Assembly (NCBI RefSeq): GCF_000177195.2
Contig: NC_015953.1
Span: 3,472,001 to 3,536,000 of the forward strand
DNA: 64,000 bases
DNA from: Streptomyces sp. SirexAA-E
GTDB taxonomy: Bacteria > Actinomycetota > Actinomycetes > Streptomycetales > Streptomycetaceae
Direction: 5' to 3'
The stretch's first letter is position 1, and each line of letters opens with the position of its first letter. A program made the position numbers and the translations under genes. The notes under the pieces were generated by a model. That model was not told the DNA's origin. It made no database searches and saw only the letters and a list, made by a program, of their open reading frames with translations. Below, piece after piece: positions 8,274 to 17,586 of the stretch.

Positions 8274-9503
8274 ATGCTGGAGGAAGCCGAGGAGATCGGC
8301 AAGCGTGCCCGCAGGGCGAGGCTGCGGTTGGGCATGCCGCAGGCCGACCTGGCGACGGCCCTGGGGAAGTCGCAGGGCTGGGTCTCGAAGATGGAGCGTG
8401 GCCTGATCGAGCTGGACCGGGTCGGGCTGCTCAACCAGGTGGCCGCGGAGCTGCACGTCCATCCCAACGACCTGATCGGACGCCCGTACAGCAGCTCACC
8501 CGACGACAACCAGTGGCAGGTTGCCGCCTCGTCGATCCTGCGCGAGCTGCGCCGCTACGACCTCGTCCCCGTCTTCGACGGGGCTCCGCGGCCCGCATCA
8601 CAGCTGTGGCGTGAGGTGACCCGGCTGCACCGCCTGCGGGACACCGCTTCCAACGTGGCGATTCTCCGCGTTCTCCCGGATCTGTTCCGCGAGGCGCGCG
8701 CCCTGGCTGAGGAGTCGGAGGGGCACGAACGGGAGGAGGCGTATGCCATCTACGCCGTGTGCTGCAAGTTCGCACACACCGCCGCCCACTCCCTCGGGCA
8801 CCCCGAACTGGTCGCCATGGCCTGCGAGCGGGCCGCCTGGTCAGCCAGATTGTCGGGAGATCCGGTGCTGCCCGCCGTCGCCGACTGGATGAGGGTCTGG
8901 GACATGTGGGCGACGGCTGACTGGGCCGACGCTCTGACACTCTCGGACAAGGCAATCACCTCGGTGGAGCAGGAGTACGACCGTGGTGAGCCGCTGGCCG
9001 TGCGGGCCTGGGGCACGCTGCAGCTACGGGCTGCGGTCTCTGCCGCCCGAGCCGGCCGCGCCTCGGAGGCCGAGGACCGGATCGGACACGCGAAGGCTGC
9101 TGCCGAGCGCATGGACGCTTATGTCGGGGCACCGGTGTACGACCGGCATTCGCTGACGTTCTCCGCCGGGAACGTGCAGATCCACGCGATCAGCGTGGCC
9201 CTGGAGATGGGCAAGCAGGGCAAGGCGCTGGAGATAAACCGCCGTACCAGCCCGGGACTGGTGGGTTCGCTGCCCAACTCCCGTCAGGGACACCACCACA
9301 TGGACGTCGCGCGCGCCTGGCTGTGGGACGGGAACCGGGGCAAGGCCCTGGCCGAGTTGGAGACAGCCGAGCGGATCGCGCCCCAGCTCGTACGGAACCA
9401 CCCCATCGCCCGTTCGACGCTTCGCAGCATCGTCTACGCGGAACGAGCAGCCACGCGCGAGAAGCTGCGGCGCATGTCCGACCGCTTTCACCTGGACGGA
9501 TAG
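8274..9503 (+). CDS. HTH transcriptional regulator with a TPR-like sensor region
   Basis: 409 residues. The start is ATG 8274, with GGGAGG seven bases upstream; the frame is open another 50 codons upstream but looks non-coding. An XRE-type helix-turn-helix at residues 5-65 (GKRARRARLRLGMPQADLA, then ALGKSQGWVSKMERGLIEL) is followed by about 300 residues of helical, TPR-like repeats. This architecture is very common in Streptomyces and often responds to peptides or works with a neighbouring small protein. The next gene downstream is a small conserved-looking ORF that may be its partner. Confidence 0.8.
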   Translation: MLEEAEEIGKRARRARLRLGMPQADLATALGKSQGWVSKMERGLIELDRVGLLNQVAAELHVHPNDLIGRPYSSSPDDNQWQVAASSILRELRRYDLVPVFDGAPRPASQLWREVTRLHRLRDTASNVAILRVLPDLFREARALAEESEGHEREEAYAIYAVCCKFAHTAAHSLGHPELVAMACERAAWSARLSGDPVLPAVADWMRVWDMWATADWADALTLSDKAITSVEQEYDRGEPLAVRAWGTLQLRAAVSAARAGRASEAEDRIGHAKAAAERMDAYVGAPVYDRHSLTFSAGNVQIHAISVALEMGKQGKALEINRRTSPGLVGSLPNSRQGHHHMDVARAWLWDGNRGKALAELETAERIAPQLVRNHPIARSTLRSIVYAERAATREKLRRMSDRFHLDG

Positions 9504-9558
9504 GGGTCGTATTCCTCCGGCTCATATTCGAGGGTTGCCCTGTCCCTAACTTCAGGGC

Positions 9559-10005
9559 ATGACGCGACGACGTTCTCCCCACCTTCCCTCGCAAGGATCC
9601 GGGTTAGGTACCGCAGCTCCCTTCGTTCCCCAGCTTGGCGACCTCGCCACCGACAGCGCCCGCGAGGACCGTGTGGGGGTCGTGGTCGCTCTCCCCGGTG
9701 AGGGCTCCGCCACGACCTACCACCTGCGCCCACCCGGGGGCGGGACCCAGTGGTCCGCGCCCGCCGACGGGACGACGCTCAGGCCCGTGCCGGTGAAGGC
9801 CACCCACGCCACGCTGCTGGCCGGCCGGGATGCGGTCTACGACCCGAGGGCCCGGCAAGGGTCGGTCCCCGTCGAGTTCCACTTAGATGACGGCTCGACC
9901 CTCAATGGCGCCCTCATCCTCACCACGGCAGAGCTGGAGCGGTTGTACGCGCAGACCAGCCGCCTCTTGGATGCACATGAACGCGCCCTCGGCGGCACCT
10001 CGTGA
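9559..10005 (+). CDS. Hypothetical protein downstream of an XRE/TPR regulator
   Basis: 148 residues, not recognized. The middle is strand-rich (VGVVVALPGEGSATTYHLRP, then ATLLAGRDAVYDPRARQG) and the C-terminus is a helix (LERLYAQTSRLLDAHERAL). No signal peptide or membrane segment is visible. It follows the XRE/TPR regulator by 55 bases and probably belongs to its transcript. No good Shine-Dalgarno precedes the ATG. Confidence 0.6.
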   Translation: MTRRRSPHLPSQGSGLGTAAPFVPQLGDLATDSAREDRVGVVVALPGEGSATTYHLRPPGGGTQWSAPADGTTLRPVPVKATHATLLAGRDAVYDPRARQGSVPVEFHLDDGSTLNGALILTTAELERLYAQTSRLLDAHERALGGTS

Positions 10006-10214
10006 CCGGGGCGCGGCGCCGCCATGCCCGAATCGCCGCGTCCACATCCGCACAGGCCGGCCACGGAGGTCGAATCGCGCTCACGTTTCTGGCCGTCGCC
10101 AGCCTGGTCGGCCCGGCCCGGGCACTGCGTGAGCACGCTGGCCCCCTCCTTGAAGGAGCAGGCCAGCGGCTCACCGTCGTCGCACCGGACGCCGGTCTGC
10201 CCTCCGACCGCTGA
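10002..10214 (+). CDS. Possible small ORF overlapping the preceding gene
   Basis: 70 codons starting at a GTG that overlaps the previous stop (GTGA), the usual sign of coupled translation. It contains one hydrophobic stretch (IALTFLAVASLVGPARAL). Composition is not strongly protein-like, and it could be a chance frame. Confidence 0.3.
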   Translation: MTGARRRHARIAASTSAQAGHGGRIALTFLAVASLVGPARALREHAGPLLEGAGQRLTVVAPDAGLPSDR

Positions 10215-10396
10215 GGCCGCTCCCGGCACCGCCGCCGTCTGCCCGCGCTCGACCGTCGGAGCCTCCCACGCTGCTCTCTCGTCGAGCGGCGCTGAAGAAC
10301 CGCCCCGCTCAGCGCGGCTTCGGCTGCCCGGAGCGGGACGACCGGCACCTCGTCAGCCATCTGGAACATCCACGCGTGATTCCCCAGGGAGGGATC

Positions 10397-11629
10397 ATGG
10401 ACATCCCGTACATCGTCATCGACCAGCTCGTCCCCGACCAGCAGCAGGTCTGGAAGACGTACTTCGGCGACGCCGACCGCCCCCGCTACATCGAGGAAGG
10501 CATCTGGCGCCGCACCCAGGAGAAGGCCACCGCCGGCCAGTCGGGCTGGGCGGCCTCCGACGACGCACGGCGGCGGATCATCCACTACCGCTACCGGTAC
10601 GGACTGGTGCCCACCACGGCTGCGCCGGCCATCGGCTTGACTGACCTGTACCTCTATCACTCCGCATCTGCCCCGGCCGACGAGGTCGCCGCGCACCACG
10701 ACGCCCTGTGGGATTCGCTCGCCGCTGGCGGCTGGAAGGAGGCTCCCGGTGGATTCTTATGGACCAGACGGGATCTGAAGTGCCGGATCACCGAGCACGA
10801 CGTCCACCCCCAAGACGCTGCTGCGGGCCGCGTCCTCCCAGCCGGCTACCGGAGCCTGGACGTGCAGATCGCCTCTGTGTCCTACGCGCCGCCGCCCGCT
10901 GTCCGGCAACTGCCGTGGAACGTGCTCTCCACCGGAATCAGGTTCAAAGACCGACCCGGCACGCCGGCCCGCGTGCCGGACCTCTCCGTCCTCGCGGACA
11001 TGCGGCCGTTCCAGGTGGAGATCGGATGCGGTACGTCGGTCGAGGCGGGCATCCCGCCCCTGCACCGGCTCCACGAGATCTACCGGGTCACCGACCGCCA
11101 GGGCCACGAGCCGCGGGAGCACCGCTTCACCCTCTCCCCGACAGCGGACACACTCCTCCATGAGGTGCTGACGGAGCCGGAGGAGAAGACAGCGGAATTC
11201 GTGGAAATGTTCCGTGCCTGCTTCCTGGCCGAGCCGACCCCAGCCATGTGGGCACTGAAGGAACTGAAGGACGCCGGGCACCTCGTCGGTCCGGTCATCA
11301 CCAACAACTTCGACGTGCTCGCCGCGCGTGCCGGGCTCGACGAATGCTTCATGCGCCGCTACGACCAAGCCGTACCCGACGTCGAGTGGGTCGACGGCGC
11401 CAAGGCACTCCTCGTCGTCGGCCTCCACGCCGACCGACGCAAGGTCCAGGCTCGCGCCCGTGCCCGCGGCATGCAGATCGTCTACCTGGACCCGGAGGGC
11501 TTCTGGCACGACGGCCAGTTCATGCCTTACCCGCTGGAGGGGCCCCAGGACGGCGACCTGGTGTGCCGGGCAACCGCCGCTGAGGCGCTGCCCGCACTCG
11601 TCAATCTCCTGAAGCAGCACGCTGGTTGA
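10397..11629 (+). CDS. Sir2-like protein with an unknown N-terminal domain
   Basis: 410 residues from ATG 10397, which has AGGGAGGG upstream. The C-terminal 200 residues match the sirtuin Rossmann pattern: an NAD-loop-like GCGTSVEAGIPPLHRLHEIY, VITNNFDVLAARAG in place of the usual TQNxDxLHxxAG, and LLVVGLHADRRKVQARARARG then IVYLDPEG near the end. The zinc-binding cysteines and the catalytic His of true deacetylases are not evident, so NAD binding or hydrolysis is more likely than deacetylation. The N-terminal 200 residues are unrecognized. Sir2-like domains often act in anti-phage NAD depletion, but here the next genes are UDP-glucose dehydrogenase and a MazG-like protein. Confidence 0.65.
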   Translation: MDIPYIVIDQLVPDQQQVWKTYFGDADRPRYIEEGIWRRTQEKATAGQSGWAASDDARRRIIHYRYRYGLVPTTAAPAIGLTDLYLYHSASAPADEVAAHHDALWDSLAAGGWKEAPGGFLWTRRDLKCRITEHDVHPQDAAAGRVLPAGYRSLDVQIASVSYAPPPAVRQLPWNVLSTGIRFKDRPGTPARVPDLSVLADMRPFQVEIGCGTSVEAGIPPLHRLHEIYRVTDRQGHEPREHRFTLSPTADTLLHEVLTEPEEKTAEFVEMFRACFLAEPTPAMWALKELKDAGHLVGPVITNNFDVLAARAGLDECFMRRYDQAVPDVEWVDGAKALLVVGLHADRRKVQARARARGMQIVYLDPEGFWHDGQFMPYPLEGPQDGDLVCRATAAEALPALVNLLKQHAG

Positions 11630-11735
11630 TTCACCTGCACGAAGAGGGCCGCGCTGGGTTGTGGCGCTAGCGTGACGCACCCGGCCGGCCCGGACTCCTC
11701 GGGCGGTCGAAAGGCAAGGAAAGGAGCGTCGGCCC

Positions 11736-13058
11736 ATGCGCGTATCCGTCATCGGCTGCGGTCATCTGGGCATCCCCCACGCCGCTGCCATGGCCGAGAT
11801 CGGCCACGAGGTCATCGGCGTGGACCTGGACCAGGCGAAGATCGACCGCCTCAACGCCGGCGAGTGCCCCATCTACGAGGAGGGACTGCCCGACCTCCTC
11901 ACCACCCACACCGCCACTGGACGCTTGCGGTTCAGCACCAGCCTCAAAGAGGCGGCCGAGTTCGCGGACGTCCACTTCCTCGCCGTGGGCACGCCCATCG
12001 ACGCGGACGGACGGAGCTACGACACCGGCCAGGTCTTCGGCGCCGCCCGCGCCCTCGCCCCGCACCTCACCCGCCCGACCGTGATCATCGGCAAGTCCAC
12101 GGTCACCGTAGGAACCTCCCGCGACCTCGGCGCACTCCTCGCGCGCCTCTCCCCGGCCGGTGAAGACGTAGAGGTCGTCTGGAACCCGGAGTTCCTGCGC
12201 GAGGGCCACGCCATCGACGACACCCTGCGCCCCGACCGGATCGTCGTCGGCGTCCCCTCGGCCCGCGCGGAGGACGCCGTACGCCAGGTGTACGCACCTC
12301 TCCTGGCGAACGGGATCCCGCTGTTCGTCACCGACCCCGCCACCGCCGAACTCATCAAAGGCGCCGCCAACGCCTACCTCGGCATGAAGATCTCATTCAT
12401 CAACGGCGTCGCCGACATGTGCGCCGCGGCCGGAGCCGACGTCCAGCAGCTCACCGAGGCCATCGGCCTCGACCCCCGTATCGGCCGCGGCGGCCTCAAC
12501 GCCGGCCCCGGCTACGGAGGCGGCTGCCTCCCGAAGGACGTCCGCGCCTTCACCGCATCCGCCCGCACCCTCGGCGCTGCCGAGGCAGCGACCATGCTGC
12601 GCGCGGCGGAGGAGGTCAACGAATCCCGCCCCACCGCCGCACTGAAGCTCATCGAGCAGACGCTCGGCCGCCCCGTCGACGGCGTACGCATCACCGTCTG
12701 GGGCGCCTCCTTCAAGGCAGGCACCGACGACGTCCGCGAATCCCCGGCCCTGGCGATCGCCGCCCTCATGCACCAGCGCGGCGCGACCGTCACCGTCCAC
12801 GACCCGCACGCCGTGCCCACGGCGCTACGCCGGCACCCGGAGCTCGACTACGCCGAAGCCCTCGACAATTCCGTCCAGGGCGCCCAACTGATCGTCCTGG
12901 CCACCGAGTGGCCCCACTTCCGAGAGGCCGACCCCAAGGCCCTCGCCCCCCTGGTCGCGGCCCCGGTCCTCGTCGACCTCCGCAACCTCATCGACGCCGA
13001 CGCCTGGCGCATGGCCGGATGGACCGTACGCCAGCTCGGACGACCCGCACAGGAATAG
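11736..13058 (+). CDS. UDP-glucose / nucleotide-sugar 6-dehydrogenase
   Basis: 440 residues, full length for the family. It oxidizes a UDP-sugar C6 hydroxyl to the acid in two NAD-dependent steps. The N-terminal NAD domain begins VSVIGCGHLGIPHA; the catalytic cysteine is in GPGYGGGCLPKD; the central helix AELIKGAANAYLGMKISFIN and the C-terminal UDP-binding domain (WGASFKAGTDDVRESPAL) are intact. AAGGAG precedes the start by about nine bases. Together with the upstream Sir2-like gene and the downstream MazG-like gene it forms a small rightward cassette. The acceptor pathway is not in the window. Confidence 0.93.
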   Translation: MRVSVIGCGHLGIPHAAAMAEIGHEVIGVDLDQAKIDRLNAGECPIYEEGLPDLLTTHTATGRLRFSTSLKEAAEFADVHFLAVGTPIDADGRSYDTGQVFGAARALAPHLTRPTVIIGKSTVTVGTSRDLGALLARLSPAGEDVEVVWNPEFLREGHAIDDTLRPDRIVVGVPSARAEDAVRQVYAPLLANGIPLFVTDPATAELIKGAANAYLGMKISFINGVADMCAAAGADVQQLTEAIGLDPRIGRGGLNAGPGYGGGCLPKDVRAFTASARTLGAAEAATMLRAAEEVNESRPTAALKLIEQTLGRPVDGVRITVWGASFKAGTDDVRESPALAIAALMHQRGATVTVHDPHAVPTALRRHPELDYAEALDNSVQGAQLIVLATEWPHFREADPKALAPLVAAPVLVDLRNLIDADAWRMAGWTVRQLGRPAQE

Positions 13059-13085
13059 CCGAACCCATCGACCCGGAGGTCCGCC

Positions 13086-13415
13086 ATGGACACCCTGTGG
13101 GACAACATCGAGAAGCTCTCCGCCGTCTGCCGAGCGGCCGGCGCCCATCTCCCCGACGAGGAGCTCAAGGCTCTCCAGGTCGGCAAGGTCGCCGAGGAAG
13201 CCGGCGAGGCCATGCACGCCCTCCACGGCCTAAAGGGCCTCACCACCTGCAGCGACGACCACACCTGGTCTGAGGTCCAGAACGACCTCGTCGGCGCCGT
13301 CATCGCCGCACTCCTGGCCATGCACTACATCGACCCCACAGGCGCCCGCGCCGCCTTCGACAAGATCCTTCATCGCAGGACGCGCAGAGGCCGCGAGGCC
13401 GCTGCTGTGGCCTGA
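13086..13415 (+). CDS. MazG-like nucleotide pyrophosphohydrolase
   Basis: 109 residues. The helical MazG-like motif VGKVAEEAGEAMHALHGLKG supplies the metal-binding E-x-x-E pattern. Members hydrolyse non-canonical or excess NTPs. It begins 27 bases after the UDP-glucose dehydrogenase gene with GGAGG before the ATG, so the two are very likely co-transcribed. Confidence 0.8.
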   Translation: MDTLWDNIEKLSAVCRAAGAHLPDEELKALQVGKVAEEAGEAMHALHGLKGLTTCSDDHTWSEVQNDLVGAVIAALLAMHYIDPTGARAAFDKILHRRTRRGREAAAVA

Positions 13416-13681
13416 GGGCCTCCAGACGTGGCCGTCGACCACCACTCCAGGTGAGCGCAGTCGACGGCCACGTCCGAAACACAACCTGCGGCATGCACCT
13501 GCTCCCAGCGCGGTAGAGCTTCCCCACTTCATCAAGGCACTCAGCTCTTGCCGCTCCCACGCTCCTGCCTCCGGCCCGCTCGCGCGGCCTCGGTGGACAG
13601 GCCGGAGGGCATGAGACAAGAACGAAGCCTGCGGCTTCAAGACATGCCTCCGGCGGAGGCGCTCAGACTTCGGGATGGGAG

Positions 13682-13705
13682 GGGCGCCGTTCGCGAACGG
13701 CGCCC
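13682..13705. repeat. 24-bp perfect palindrome
   Basis: GGGCGCCGTTCG followed by its exact complement. A smaller palindrome (GCCTCCG-G-CGGAGGC, about 13646-13660) lies just upstream. These can form strong hairpins and may end the MazG-gene transcript, or be a dispersed intergenic repeat. Confidence 0.5.
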
Positions 13706-13713
13706 GGAGCGTG

Positions 13714-14463
13714 GTGAGCGGCGTGGGCTCCCAGGTGAGTGGTGGCAAGGGGGGTGATGAGGCAGCAGCCGTTCGTCACTTCAAGATTTCCCGACTGCCC
13801 GCGCTGCACCAGGAGCTACGGCATGATGCGCGTGTGGAGATTGCCAGACTGGTACTCGATTACCTCAAGGTCCTCATATGGCCGGCCGCGACTGTCGCGA
13901 TCGTCTACGGGTTTCGGAGCCAACTAAGCGACCTGATCCGGAGAGTGAAAGCTTTGAGCGCGCCCGGTATCGACGCTGAGTTCTCCGGAGAGATCATCGA
14001 GGCCAGCACAGACGCAGAGGTGGCGGTCCTCAACAACGAGTCCGCAGGGGGCGAGGTGCCCGATCAACGAGGTCCCGGCGAAGAGCCCACGGAAGCTGCC
14101 GATGTTCGGATTCGCGTCGTGAGGGTGGACGAGGAAGATCGGCTGCTGTCCTATGCTCGGCTGCAGCCGGAGGCGGCGGCTGTCGCTGCATGGTGGTTCG
14201 TCGAGGCAGAGCTTCGACGGCTAGAAGAAGTGGAACTTGGGGTGTCCGATCGCCGCCCCTTGCCCATCACGCGGGTAATTGATCGCCTGAACCTTCCACA
14301 GAACATCAAGATCTCAATTCTGGAACTGAGCAAAGTGCGTAACCGGGCTGCACATCACATGCCGCTCAACCTAAGCCCGGAAGCCGCACGCGCCTATGTG
14401 AGCAGTTGCCGAGAGATGGCTGATTGGCTACAAGCGCGGGGACACCAGCAACCACTGTTTTAG
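13714..14463 (+). CDS. Membrane-anchored protein with a HEPN/DUF4145-like C-terminus
   Basis: About 249 residues; the start is uncertain, with several in-frame GTGs (13711-13735 and 13834) and no clear ribosome-binding site. One membrane segment (LIWPAATVAIVYGF) is followed by a soluble region. The C-terminal 110 residues end in SKVRNRAAHHMPLN, the RN-x3-H arrangement seen in DUF4145 and other HEPN-fold proteins. HEPN domains are often RNases or nucleotidyl-transfer targets in defence loci. The residues upstream of the transmembrane segment look weakly coding. Confidence 0.55.
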   Translation: MSGVGSQVSGGKGGDEAAAVRHFKISRLPALHQELRHDARVEIARLVLDYLKVLIWPAATVAIVYGFRSQLSDLIRRVKALSAPGIDAEFSGEIIEASTDAEVAVLNNESAGGEVPDQRGPGEEPTEAADVRIRVVRVDEEDRLLSYARLQPEAAAVAAWWFVEAELRRLEEVELGVSDRRPLPITRVIDRLNLPQNIKISILELSKVRNRAAHHMPLNLSPEAARAYVSSCREMADWLQARGHQQPLF

Positions 14464-14717
14464 TTGGGATGGGTGGCAGACACAAGCGCCTGTCAGGATC
14501 AAGCTGTGAACGAGCCTTCGATGCCCGCGAGAGAGCTACAGAACGGAAGGGGCCCGGGCCCGACCTGTGCCGGCAGGGGAACCACGGCGCCAAGGTGAGC
14601 CCTGGACTCCCCCATGGCGCCCATCTCCGCATATCTGCGGCTTCACCGTAGGTATCGAAGTGTTGCATTCGAACAATACCGCTTGACGCGCCAGACGCCT
14701 ATCATCAGAATGATCAG

Positions 14718-16022
14718 ATGGCCGACTATTCAGGGATCTACGTAAACGGCAATGCGATCTTCACTTACCGAAACGAACGCCACCACGAACTAGAAGATTT
14801 CTTCACTTCAGCGGACGCAGTGTACCTTTCCGGAGAGGACGCTCTGCCATACTCATCGGCCTGGCATGCTGGAGTTATCGATTGCGAAGTTGACGAGCTT
14901 GAAGTTTATGGTTTTATCGCAACGGCGGCTTGCCTCAAGGATCGATTGAATACCTTGGGGTTCGGTCAAGGGCTACTTCGGAGCGGCGTGAACAGACTAC
15001 TGAAGGAGGAAGCCGAGTCTTGCACTAGAGCTTTGGACTACTGCGCCGAGCAAGGTTTGAATGATGAGTACGCGAAGGAAAAGCGCGATGAGCTGGATAC
15101 ATGGCTTAGTTTGGATTTCGAGTCATGGGCGACGCAAGTCGCCACTTTCATAGAACAAGAGGAGGTGAGTAGACCAGATTTTAACCCGCTTACAATTTTC
15201 AACGGGGCGGACTCGCGACTACTCTTGCGGGCCTTGGTGCAAAATTTCAGGGACGACGATGTACTTTTCTACGATCTGACCGATTATGTCGTCGACAGCG
15301 GGCCGGATGATATTGACACCGACTGGCTACCGGTGTGGCAGCTTGACGCTACTCCCCCTGTCGTGATCACCGAGGGAATCTTCGACGCAAAAGTTCTACG
15401 AAGCGCCCTTAAGCTACTAAAGCCGGAGTTGGCGCCCTACATCCGCTTCCTGGACTACAGCGTGGGGAACGAAGGTGGCGCAGCTGCTGCAGTGAAGACG
15501 CTGAAGAATTTTGCGGCAGCCGGTATCGCTCATCGCATTGTAGCAATATTCGACAATGACAGTGCCGCGTACGAAGCTGTGCTTGGCCTGCGGCCCGATT
15601 CCCTTCCCGAACACTATGGCGTTATGCATTACCCTGACTTGCCGTTGGCAAACGCCTACCCCACACTAGGGCCGCAAGGGGACTCGGTGATGAACGTAAA
15701 CCGACTGGCTGGCTCGATTGAGCTCTACCTAGGAAAAGATGTATTGGAATCACCGGATGGGATTCTTGCCCCAGTCCAGTGGAAGGGCTACATGAATAAG
15801 GTCCGCGCCTACCAAGGTGAAGTGACGAATAAGGCTGCATTGCAAAGCGCCTTCCGTGCCAAACTTGAGGCGGCAGAGAATGATCTCTCCATGATCGAGT
15901 CTCAAGACTGGTCTGGCATACACCTTATTCTGGACGCGTTGCTCGACAAGCTCAGCAGCTTGCCGGCCGCTCTCCCTTACAATCCTCCGCTTACGATCGC
16001 TGATTTCATGGGCGAGCCTTAG
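14718..16022 (+). CDS. HEPN/Toprim-associated protein, probable defence gene
   Basis: 434 residues in DNA of clearly lower GC content than its neighbours, a sign of recent transfer. The N-terminus (MADYSGIYVNGNAIFTYRNE) matches the N-terminal domain of HEPN/Toprim-associated proteins. A Toprim-like fold follows, with the acidic motif VVITEGIFDAKVL (TEG at 218-220) and the second metal site IVAIFDNDS (278-282). The remainder is helical. Toprim domains cut or act on nucleic acid with Mg2+; paired with HEPN-type domains they are found in bacterial conflict systems. No conventional Shine-Dalgarno precedes the ATG. It may work alone or with the next gene. Confidence 0.7.
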   Translation: MADYSGIYVNGNAIFTYRNERHHELEDFFTSADAVYLSGEDALPYSSAWHAGVIDCEVDELEVYGFIATAACLKDRLNTLGFGQGLLRSGVNRLLKEEAESCTRALDYCAEQGLNDEYAKEKRDELDTWLSLDFESWATQVATFIEQEEVSRPDFNPLTIFNGADSRLLLRALVQNFRDDDVLFYDLTDYVVDSGPDDIDTDWLPVWQLDATPPVVITEGIFDAKVLRSALKLLKPELAPYIRFLDYSVGNEGGAAAAVKTLKNFAAAGIAHRIVAIFDNDSAAYEAVLGLRPDSLPEHYGVMHYPDLPLANAYPTLGPQGDSVMNVNRLAGSIELYLGKDVLESPDGILAPVQWKGYMNKVRAYQGEVTNKAALQSAFRAKLEAAENDLSMIESQDWSGIHLILDALLDKLSSLPAALPYNPPLTIADFMGEP

Positions 16023-16272
16023 AGTTTCCGCACAACTAGCAACTTCTTGGGCTTAAGTGATCACCGCTCCCTAGACGAATCGGTTGCGGATGTCTCCGAG
16101 ATTGGGCTCATCGCCCTCGTTTCCGCCACCACGTCATCTCACCACGCACCCCGAATCCTTGCGAGTGCTCTCCGGCAGTTACCGGGAGAGTGCGTCGATG
16201 CGCTATCGATCTGGCTCCGCTTCGCGAATCCGGGTCTCACCTACCGACCGGAAGCACTCCGCGTGCGTGCGA

Positions 16273-17433
16273 ATGGGTGACGATGACGCCGTGATCGTGG
16301 ACCTGAGCAACTACGAGCTGGTGTGGCCGACAGATCTCTTCACGTCGGAAGGAAAACGCATCCTGAGGACGCTGACCGCGCCGTGGGAGGACCGCGCGGA
16401 GTGGCTCCTGACTGAGGCACTGGTCGGGTCAACAGCCGTGACGGACTTCCGGGAGGTTGAGGCTCCCCGTGACCCCTGGGGGGCCACACGGGAAAGCCGA
16501 TCCAGGAGAGGAACCCGAGAGGACTGGTTCTCGGAGCTCATCAGCCGCGCTTCGGAGATCCGGCCCGCGGTCGCGCCCCGGCCGTACTGGCCGCAGCGAC
16601 GGGGACGCGGCTTGTCGGCGGACGGGATCACCCCACGAGATGCCCGCCGTGAGTTCGCACGAATCGTCGCAGACTTCGCGGAGAAGGGCTACCTGGCTGA
16701 ACAGTTCGGCGAGGAGTGCGTCGACGGACGGGACGACCTGCCCGATGCCTCTGCTGTAATCGCCCGGCGCCTGGGCATCCCAGGGTTGTGGCCGCTCACC
16801 CCGACAGTCTGGGACGAGGACATCTTCTACGGCCTCATCGAGGTGTTCCATGACCTCGTCAGCCGTCCCCGGCTACGACGCTTCCATTCCTATAGCGGGT
16901 GTGGCTGGCACCACTCGGAGTTCCACAACGGCCCTGCCCGAGTCCTCTATCGCGCGAAGATCAACGAGCTGCTGCTCGAAGTCGACGCAGGGTACGAACT
17001 CGCCGCTGAGGGGGAGGATCTGGGCCGGCTCGTGGCAGTCACCGACGACGCACGCAGCCTGCTAGTGCACCGCGTCCTCAACGACAGCCCTCCAGCCGTC
17101 GCCGCCCGCGTCCGTCACGCCATCGCACTCTTCCGCGCCCGCGACGCATCCCTGGAGAGCAAACGGTCGGCGATCGTTGCGGCCGTCGGCATCCTGGAGG
17201 AACGGCGCGGCCTGATCCGTGATGAACTCGGGAAACCCAACGACGGGGACCTTTTCAAGATTGCCAACGGATTCGACCTGCGCCACCGACGCGCGGGCCA
17301 GCTCACCAACTACAACGACGCCTTCCTGGACTGGATCTTCTGGTGGTACCTCGCCACCATCGAACTCACCAACAAGCTGATCGAAGCAGCAGAACCCCCG
17401 AGGACCGGCACGGCATCTGCGCCTCCCTTCTAA
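16273..17433 (+). CDS. Hypothetical protein
   Basis: About 386 residues from ATG 16273; the frame is open 63 codons further left, but that part reads as non-coding. No domain is recognized. There is a WHHSEFHNGPARVLYRAKIN segment in the middle and a hydrophobic, aromatic C-terminus (YNDAFLDWIFWWYLATIELTN), which could be a membrane-proximal or abortive-infection-type helix. It lies between the HEPN/Toprim gene and the HNH nuclease region, so it may be part of the same defence cargo, but nothing in the sequence proves it. Confidence 0.6.
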   Translation: MGDDDAVIVDLSNYELVWPTDLFTSEGKRILRTLTAPWEDRAEWLLTEALVGSTAVTDFREVEAPRDPWGATRESRSRRGTREDWFSELISRASEIRPAVAPRPYWPQRRGRGLSADGITPRDARREFARIVADFAEKGYLAEQFGEECVDGRDDLPDASAVIARRLGIPGLWPLTPTVWDEDIFYGLIEVFHDLVSRPRLRRFHSYSGCGWHHSEFHNGPARVLYRAKINELLLEVDAGYELAAEGEDLGRLVAVTDDARSLLVHRVLNDSPPAVAARVRHAIALFRARDASLESKRSAIVAAVGILEERRGLIRDELGKPNDGDLFKIANGFDLRHRRAGQLTNYNDAFLDWIFWWYLATIELTNKLIEAAEPPRTGTASAPPF

Positions 17434-17586
17434 CCTCGAAGTCTCGTGACAGTCCACCGCGCGGTGCGATATACACCCCCGCGATCCTCCGCCCCGTGCA
17501 TAATGCGTCGCTGTGGTCGCCCAGTAAGGCCAGTGCCATCGAGCCGGGCAGCAGCACTCGGAAACCCGTCCATCTCACCTGGGCTA

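Noticed and set aside
16047..16280. 77-codon frame before the 16273-17433 gene
   Set aside because: No ribosome-binding site, no domain, and it overlaps the start of the better supported gene; could be a relic.
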